Source: UBA6265 sp964526965 (GTDB taxonomy: Bacteria; Chloroflexota; Chloroflexia; Thermomicrobiales; UBA6265). Taken from it: DNA of 55,066 nt. Location of the stretch: contig CAZGML010000017.1 of NCBI GenBank assembly GCA_964526965.1, positions 1 through 55,066 on the forward strand. The letters run 5' to 3'. The position numbers and the translations under genes are program-made. Within the stretch, counting starts at the first letter, position 1. Every line of letters begins with the position of its first letter. The notes under the pieces were generated by a model that was not told the origin of the DNA, searched no databases, and was given only the letters and a program-made list of their open reading frames with translations. Below, in pieces: positions 49,855 through 55,066 of this stretch.

Positions 49855-50622
49855 ATGTCCGATTCCAAACCAACACCATTTCGCACACCGGATTTCGCCG
49901 TGGAGCAACTTCTCGCGCAACGACTCGGTGTGCAGTTCGATGATCCGCTTCAGTTGCGGCTTGCACTTACACATCGATCTGTCATCCATGAATGGACCCA
50001 GCATGATGTGACCGATGTCATCCTGCAAAGCAACGAGCGACTCGAGTTCCTCGGTGATGCGGTTCTCGGGCTCGTAACGGCCGATCGTCTCTATCGCCTC
50101 AATCCGGATGCCGATGAAGGCACCCTCACCCGAACACGCGTTGCCCTCGTGCGGGCCGAAACTCTGGTGCAATGGGCGCGCAGCCTCGGTGTGCCGGAGG
50201 CGATATACCTCGGCACGGGTGAAACCATTACCGACTCCGTACGAGATCGGATTCTCGCCGGCACCATGGAAGCCATCATCGGGGCCATTTATCTCGATCA
50301 GGGGCGAGATGCCGCCGCTGCCTTCATTAACAGCTTCCTCGATAGCCACGATGGCAGCTTCGATATGGACGAGGCGATAGCCAATCCCAAAGGCCGACTG
50401 CAAGAAGTTGTGCAGGAACGGAAATTGGACCAACCTGTGTATGAAATCGTGTCCGAGGATGGTCCCGATCATGCGCGTGTTTTCACGGTAGAGGTATTCG
50501 TGAACGATAACCTCGTCGGCACCGGTACCGGACGCAGCAAGCGAGAAGCCCAGCAAGTGGCCGCCAGGCAGGCGTTAATTGCTATCGATGAAAATGAATC
50601 GCTGCTGAACAGCAAGGAGTAA
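49855..50622 (+). CDS. rnc: Ribonuclease III
   Basis: A 255-residue double-strand RNA endonuclease. The signature NERLEFLGDAVLG holds the catalytic Glu and Asp; the second acidic pair lies in AGTMEAIIGAIYLDQG. The C-terminal dsRNA-binding domain (about 180-248) begins NPKGRLQEVVQERKL and includes GTGTGRSKREAQQVAARQAL. It matures rRNA and cuts structured RNA, of which this window shows several. ATG 49855 precedes the first conserved segment. It is followed by prs after 3 bases and a ribosome-binding site that overlaps the rnc stop. Confidence 0.95.
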   Translation: MSDSKPTPFRTPDFAVEQLLAQRLGVQFDDPLQLRLALTHRSVIHEWTQHDVTDVILQSNERLEFLGDAVLGLVTADRLYRLNPDADEGTLTRTRVALVRAETLVQWARSLGVPEAIYLGTGETITDSVRDRILAGTMEAIIGAIYLDQGRDAAAAFINSFLDSHDGSFDMDEAIANPKGRLQEVVQERKLDQPVYEIVSEDGPDHARVFTVEVFVNDNLVGTGTGRSKREAQQVAARQALIAIDENESLLNSKE

Positions 50623-50625
50623 CAC

Positions 50626-51621
50626 ATGGCGGGCCCGTGGGAGCAGATCCAGGTATTTGGCGGTAACTCCAACCCCAAACTGGTGGACGATATTTGCGAG
50701 TACCTCAACATTCCGGTCGGCAAGGCCGAGGTGTTCAAGTTCAGCAACGACAACACATTCGTGCGCATCGGGGCGAGCGTCCGCCAGGATGACGTCTTCG
50801 TCGTACAAAGCTTCACGACACCGGTCAACGATTCGATCATGGAACTGCTCATCATGATCGATACGCTCAAACGTGCTTCGGCGGGGCGCATCACCGCAGT
50901 GATTCCCTATTACGGGTATGGCCGCACGGACAAGAAGGATCAGCCACGCGTACCCATTACCGCCCGCCTTGTGGCCAAGCTCGTGGTTCAGGCAGGAGCC
51001 GATCGCGTGCTTACCGTTGATCTCCATGCCGGCCAGATTCAGGGATTCTTCGATATCCCCGTTGATGAAATGAGCGCCATGTATCTCACCGCGCGCTATT
51101 TTCAGGAATTAAACCTGGAGAACCCCGTGGTTGTCAGCCCGGACCTTGGCAATACCAAGCGTGCCCGTAATTTCGCCGACGCATTACAGAGCCCGCTCGC
51201 CATCATCGAGAAGCGACGTGTCGGCAATCAGGACAAAACCGAGTTCCTCAACCTGATCGGCTCTGTAGAAGGAAAGCAGGCGGTGATCGTCGACGACGAG
51301 ATCGACACCGGTGGCTCCATTACGCAGGCAGTTGATGTGGTGATGGAAGGTGGTGCCAGCGAGGTGTACGCCAGCTGTATTCACCCGGTATTTAGTGGCC
51401 CGGCTGTACAGCGCCTGAATGAATCGCCGATTAAGCAGGTGGTTACCACCAACACCGTGCACCTGCCGGCCGAAAAGCATTTCGACAAACTCGTTGTCCT
51501 CAATGTCGCCGAGTTGTTGGGCGAGGCAATTCAGCGCATCCACGCTGGTGCCAGTGTCAGCACCGCCTACCGCAGCACTGATGCGTTTCAGGCAAGGCTT
51601 AGCCTCGTTTCCGAATCCTAG
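50626..51621 (+). CDS. prs: Ribose-phosphate pyrophosphokinase
   Basis: A 331-residue class I PRPP synthetase with all usual motifs: IQVFGGNSNPKLVDDICEYL, FVVQSFTTPVNDSIMELLIM, flexible loop GYGRTDKKDQPRVPITARL, TVDLHAGQIQGFFDIPVD (with the Asp and His lost or changed in the paralogue at 22833), VVVSPDLGNTKRARNF, and the PRPP loop VIVDDEIDTGGSI. It makes PRPP from ribose-5-phosphate and ATP for nucleotide and amino-acid synthesis. This is the likely housekeeping copy, in an operon with rnc and an exported protein gene. Confidence 0.96.
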   Translation: MAGPWEQIQVFGGNSNPKLVDDICEYLNIPVGKAEVFKFSNDNTFVRIGASVRQDDVFVVQSFTTPVNDSIMELLIMIDTLKRASAGRITAVIPYYGYGRTDKKDQPRVPITARLVAKLVVQAGADRVLTVDLHAGQIQGFFDIPVDEMSAMYLTARYFQELNLENPVVVSPDLGNTKRARNFADALQSPLAIIEKRRVGNQDKTEFLNLIGSVEGKQAVIVDDEIDTGGSITQAVDVVMEGGASEVYASCIHPVFSGPAVQRLNESPIKQVVTTNTVHLPAEKHFDKLVVLNVAELLGEAIQRIHAGASVSTAYRSTDAFQARLSLVSES

Positions 51622-51624
51622 GTA

Positions 51625-52890
51625 ATGCGCGGGTCACGATTACGATACCGGCTGGAGCGTATAGGCCTCGCTATCGGCATCGTGTTGGCGATTGTTATCA
51701 TCATTGCCGTTATCAATATGGTGTTGGAAAGCGATCAGGGGCCGCTGGAACCGACTCCCGAAGTAACAGCGGAACCAACGCTGGCTCCCGCCACTCCGGC
51801 CACACCCGCCACGCCGGAGCGAGTGTTCGATCCCGAACCCGAACCCGATCCTGGCAGCCTGCTTCACATGCTCGGCTATGCGCCGGACAGGCTGCGCGAT
51901 GATTCGTTGCCACTTAGCGATATCGCCCAATACGCGAACGTCCTGGAGTGGATGGAGACGCAGGGAGTTGACCTCCCCTCTGGTCCGGAAGACCCCAATT
52001 GGGCTGCGTGGCAACAGCAACTTCCTGCTCTCGCGATTCCGGAAGTGCTCGCCGCTCGCGGTACAGATGACGTTTGGATAAACACCTACGGGTTCGGATT
52101 GCACCAGGTGCACCAGGTGCTGGCGGTTGGGAGTCCGCCCGATTACGTGATGGTGATGCGCGGGGATTTCGATGAAGATACCCTTCTCGCTGCATGGGCG
52201 GATAGCGGCTACCAGGCCGTAAGCATGGATGGCATCACGTATTGGTCGCTCTACCCGGGCGGATCCGTCGATCTCTCCGCGCCCGCCTCCAGGCCCGCCC
52301 TGGGCAATATGAACAACATCGTTCTTCTTGAGGATGGCACCCTCATTGCAACCTCTCGCGCCGACCGCATGGAGCAGACTGTTCGCGATATCCTCGGCGC
52401 AAATCCAACCCTTGCCGAAAACGACGATATCCGCGGGCTCCTCTCATCTGGCATCGAGCCGGAGAACCTCGTCACAGCAACGTTGCTAAAAGGTACCGTG
52501 CTGGAAGAACCCTACGTGCCCCCGCCGGGAGGCGACATCGCCACGCCAACGGTCGATCTTCCCAGGGCAGAGCTGTTGATAACGGGGCTTCATATCCAGC
52601 CGGAAAGTGACCGCCGTGTAACCATGGTGATCGTCTCGGTGTATGACTCTGCTACTGAGGCAACAGAAGCCCAGATGCGCGCCAGCGATTTGCTCCGAAA
52701 TGAGGAATCCAGAATCACCGGGGCACCCTATACCGACCGTGTGCAACCGCTCTCCATGCGCGTTGTCTCCTCCGGCGATGGCCGGCAACTGCTCCTGTTG
52801 CATCTCACGCTTCTGAACGGGCCGGCAGACTGGCTGCAGATCGTTGAGGATCGCGACCTGGGTTATCTCATGTGGCCACGAATCCCGTAA
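51625..52890 (+). CDS. Membrane-anchored extracellular protein, tandem family member 1
   Basis: A 421-residue protein starting 3 bases after prs. A transmembrane anchor (RIGLAIGIVLAIVIIIAVIN) is followed by a Pro/Thr/Glu-rich linker (TPEVTAEPTLAPATPATPAT) and the family domain: LLHMLGYAPDRLRDDSLPLS, GSPPDYVMVMRGDFDEDTL, YQAVSMDGITYWSLYPGG, NMNNIVLLEDGTLIATSRAD. The same order recurs in the two genes downstream and, less clearly, at 12545. No catalytic residues or known domain are recognised. Differs from the other copies in having a membrane anchor rather than a cleavable Tat-like signal. Confidence 0.75.
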   Translation: MRGSRLRYRLERIGLAIGIVLAIVIIIAVINMVLESDQGPLEPTPEVTAEPTLAPATPATPATPERVFDPEPEPDPGSLLHMLGYAPDRLRDDSLPLSDIAQYANVLEWMETQGVDLPSGPEDPNWAAWQQQLPALAIPEVLAARGTDDVWINTYGFGLHQVHQVLAVGSPPDYVMVMRGDFDEDTLLAAWADSGYQAVSMDGITYWSLYPGGSVDLSAPASRPALGNMNNIVLLEDGTLIATSRADRMEQTVRDILGANPTLAENDDIRGLLSSGIEPENLVTATLLKGTVLEEPYVPPPGGDIATPTVDLPRAELLITGLHIQPESDRRVTMVIVSVYDSATEATEAQMRASDLLRNEESRITGAPYTDRVQPLSMRVVSSGDGRQLLLLHLTLLNGPADWLQIVEDRDLGYLMWPRIP

Positions 52891-52957
52891 TATATGGGAA
52901 CGATTTATTACAACCTGCGTTCTCATGACAGCTACGGTTTCATTTGGAGGGATATCC

Positions 52958-54232
52958 ATGCGATTTTCTCGTCGAACCTTTTCGCTCGCGGCTGCTATCG
53001 CTCCGTTCATCGTTCCAGCAGCAGGGCACAGCCAGGCAACTGCTTCTTCGTCACATGATTTTGAGCCCGCCAGCGATCGTCTCACCGGCATGCTGGAATA
53101 CGTACCGCAAACCGCTGTGCTGGCCGATCTGTTCGGGTTCATCTGGCTTGATATCGAGCGTCACCTTGCATCGGTTCGTGAACGTATCGATGCAGCCTCC
53201 GAAGAATTCATAGAGGATGAAGCTGCGTATATGTCGCTTTACGCAGCCGGCTCGCCCCTGATAGACCAGGTGACGAACCTGGAGATAGCGGCCGGATATA
53301 CCCTTTCGACGGTTCGCCAAATCGTGGAGTTTGGAACACCCCCGGAAGTCGGAATGGTGATGAGGCTGGATATGCCAGTTGATTCGCTGATTCCATTCTG
53401 GGAATCCAACGGATATGAATTAATTGAGAGAGAGTTCGGCAGCTTTTGGTCGCTTGATGAAGAGGCAGGTCTTGACTTCGAGCATCCAACCCAGCGAATA
53501 ATGCTGGCCCGAATGAACAATGTCGCTATTCTGGAGGGCGATCTCATCGTCTATGCGGCTACATCCAGGTTACTCGGTGAAGTCATGTCCCTGGTACCAG
53601 GTGAGACTTTCACCGTGAACAAGAAACTGGAAGGTCTGGTTGCTGCCCGCCCGCATGCGGCTACACCCAGGTTACTCGGTGAATCAATGTCCGTAGTGTC
53701 AGGCGAGACACTCACCATGAACACGGATTTGGAAGGTCGTGTTGCCGCGCTCCCGGAGGATGCTACCAGCGCATGGCTCGTGGATAGCGGGGTTCTGGAT
53801 TACCAATCGGCGGTTCTTCCTCAGCTTATACAAGGCGATGGCCCCTTCGAGGAGGTTGAAGCGATGATGGCTGAGTCCGATGATGCCGTTGGTGCCATGC
53901 CCATTGTTACCAGCCTCCTTCTCGGAGCGGGTGAAGGCGGCTTCCGACACGATGAAGTTCACAATCCGGATTCGCGCGAATTCATGGTGCTGCAAACAAG
54001 CCGCGTCAACATGGCGGAACAGGCTGCCAGGGTTATCGACTGGCGAATCCAGAACTTCCACAACCTGGAGACAGGCGAACCCTACAGCGCACTGCTGGCG
54101 GATACAGAGTTCGAGGTAATCGACGGTCAAACCTTGCGCCTGTCACGGCCGATGGCCGTGCCTCGTACTGTTCTGCCGCGGATGATCATCGCCCGGGATG
54201 TACTGCCCTTCACCTTTAGGTGGGGTCAGTAG
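52958..54232 (+). CDS. Exported protein, tandem family member 2
   Basis: A 424-residue protein with a Tat-like signal (RFSRRTFSLAAAIAPFIV...AAGHSQA). Shared family segments: DRLTGMLEYVPQTAVLADLF, GTPPEVGMVMRLDMPVDSL, YELIEREFGSFWSLDEEAG, RMNNVAILEGDLIVYAATS. It contains a 34-residue internal tandem duplication (53555-53758). The C-terminal domain has DWRIQNFHNLETGEPYSALL, similar in layout to the WRMKNTPSW segment of the 12545 protein. GGAGG precedes ATG 52958. Function unknown. Confidence 0.77.
   Translation: MRFSRRTFSLAAAIAPFIVPAAGHSQATASSSHDFEPASDRLTGMLEYVPQTAVLADLFGFIWLDIERHLASVRERIDAASEEFIEDEAAYMSLYAAGSPLIDQVTNLEIAAGYTLSTVRQIVEFGTPPEVGMVMRLDMPVDSLIPFWESNGYELIEREFGSFWSLDEEAGLDFEHPTQRIMLARMNNVAILEGDLIVYAATSRLLGEVMSLVPGETFTVNKKLEGLVAARPHAATPRLLGESMSVVSGETLTMNTDLEGRVAALPEDATSAWLVDSGVLDYQSAVLPQLIQGDGPFEEVEAMMAESDDAVGAMPIVTSLLLGAGEGGFRHDEVHNPDSREFMVLQTSRVNMAEQAARVIDWRIQNFHNLETGEPYSALLADTEFEVIDGQTLRLSRPMAVPRTVLPRMIIARDVLPFTFRWGQ
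53555..53758 (+). repeat. In-frame 102-bp tandem duplication
   Basis: Two units of exactly 102 bases (34 codons) back to back: the first encodes ATSRLLGEVMSLVPGETFTV and onward, the second ATPRLLGESMSVVSGETLTM and onward. They have diverged by many substitutions but no indel, so the duplication is not recent. Confidence 0.85.
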
Positions 54233-54357
54233 TCAGGATCCATCCTTAAATCAGTGACGGCAGTGCATACACGTGAAACCGGAAGGTGCATTGGAACCTG
54301 CCCGGGTGTCAGGGCGTTCTTCGGATAATGGGGGTAAAGAAACAGGTTGGAGGTTGT

Positions 54358-55066
54358 ATGCTGGTTAACCGTCGAAGTTTGCTGACAGCCGCGCCGATTG
54401 CGACACTCCTCGCTCGTAATCCAGACGACATATTTCCTCAAACCACCACGCCAACGGCGTCCCCTGTGCCACGCCAATTCGGCCCTGCCAGTGAGCGCTT
54501 CACTCATATGTTTGCGAACGCACCATCCTCACTTGTACAGGATTCCTTCATCGTTAATTGGTCTGACCTCGAGCGTCACTTCGCAGCTTTCCCCGACGCA
54601 GAGTATTACGATATCGAGGTATCCCTGCCTTATGGGCTTACGATCGAGCGTCCTGCCAGGTATTTTGGTATCGAGGAGTCTCTTGGCTTTGGCTTCCAGA
54701 ACATCCGCCAAACGATGTACCTCGGCAGGGTATCGCACGGTGCCGGTGTGTTCCGTCTGAATCTCGATGCTCGTAGCCTGCCCCTCGCATGGGAAACGCA
54801 CGGCTATAAGCAGGTGAATCGAGGCTTTGGCGATTTTTGGAGCATAGGTGAGGTGGGCGAATTCGATCTTGATGATCGAATCCAGCAACGGCTCTCCGAA
54901 AGAATGAATAACATCTCAATACTGGATGACGAACATATTGCGTTCGCCCCAACTGCAGACCTTTTGGGCGAAATGATCGGTAGCTGGCAGAACCCGTCGT
55001 CCGAACTGATCGATCAAACAGAGCCAATCGGCAGCAATATCCTGGAAGACGCGGTGAACGTTTGGT
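54358..55066 (+). CDS. Exported protein, tandem family member 3, cut by the window end
   Basis: 236 codons are visible and the frame is open at base 55066. The signal is Tat-like (VNRRSLLTAAPIATLLA) and the mature start is TTTPTASPVP. Family segments are clear: FTHMFANAPSSLVQDSFIV, WSDLERHF (compare WLDIERHLASV in member 2), YLGRVSHGAGVFRLNLDARS, YKQVNRGFGDFWSIGEVGEF and RMNNISILDDEHIAFAPTAD. TTGGAGG precedes ATG 54358. Third in a row, so the array may continue past the window. Confidence 0.8.
   Translation, partial: MLVNRRSLLTAAPIATLLARNPDDIFPQTTTPTASPVPRQFGPASERFTHMFANAPSSLVQDSFIVNWSDLERHFAAFPDAEYYDIEVSLPYGLTIERPARYFGIEESLGFGFQNIRQTMYLGRVSHGAGVFRLNLDARSLPLAWETHGYKQVNRGFGDFWSIGEVGEFDLDDRIQQRLSERMNNISILDDEHIAFAPTADLLGEMIGSWQNPSSELIDQTEPIGSNILEDAVNVW

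Overview
The window is about 55 kb of bacterial chromosome with moderately high GC and dense gene packing on both strands. The gene set suggests a Chloroflexota bacterium, most likely of the Thermomicrobia type. This is inference from family content and style, with no marker gene to confirm it. The main clues are a B12-dependent (class II) ribonucleotide reductase, many exported proteins with twin-arginine-like N-termini, mature N-termini rich in Ala-Thr-Pro directly after the signal peptide, sortase with an LPxTG-type protein, and ScyD/ScyE-like secreted proteins. No rRNA, tRNA, CRISPR array, transposase or phage gene was seen. One 100-N scaffold gap (7794-7893) is flanked by an identical 55-bp sequence on both sides and looks like an assembly artefact.

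Layout. 1-2442 is the C-terminal part of nrdJ. 2.5-7.7 kb holds small or accessory genes (DUF2188, a secreted coiled-coil protein, DUF805, a cupin, a Tat-exported flavoprotein) and an Mrr-type restriction endonuclease, with a decayed 3' end of a second mrr-like gene at 4310-4402. 7.7-8.5 kb is a repeat-rich non-coding stretch around the gap. 8.5-12.2 kb is a stress-type cluster (DUF892 ferritin-like, ChaB, three overlapping small glycine-rich membrane proteins, DoxX, SDR, DUF4389). 12.24-12.45 kb is a short, strongly promoted and highly structured transcription unit with a 14-codon ORF. 12.5-17.3 kb carries a secreted protein of an unrecognised family, a baeRF/Vms1-like release-factor homologue and an ABC-2 exporter. 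17.7-22.0 kb is a surface module: a seven-repeat, cysteine-patterned protein ending in LPDTG, followed by a sortase fused to an SH3-type domain.

22-38 kb holds a HAD hydrolase, a divergent PRPP-synthetase paralogue, a membrane-anchored protein with a degenerate nuclease-like domain, a PucR regulator divergent from an ECF S component, a DUF2779 double nuclease, an MFS exporter, metE with a structured leader, a translationally coupled ubiquitin-like/BNR-repeat pair, a luciferase-like oxidoreductase, and an ArsR-AHSA1 operon with paired operators. 38-42.3 kb has a PhnB-like protein, a helix-hairpin-helix protein, an M50-like peptidase, a DesK/DesR-type two-component system and a small GNAT protein. 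42.4-47.0 kb is a tandem array of three ScyD-like secreted proteins, two with a C-terminal cupredoxin domain. 47.1-49.6 kb is a complete polar amino-acid ABC importer. 49.9-55.1 kb is rnc-prs followed by three tandem members of the secreted family also seen at 12.5 kb; the last is cut by the window end.

The strongest themes are cell-surface and exported proteins (sortase module, ScyD/cupredoxin array, four-member secreted family), nucleotide metabolism (nrdJ and two PRPP synthetases), and a set of well-defined regulatory signals that can be read directly from the DNA.
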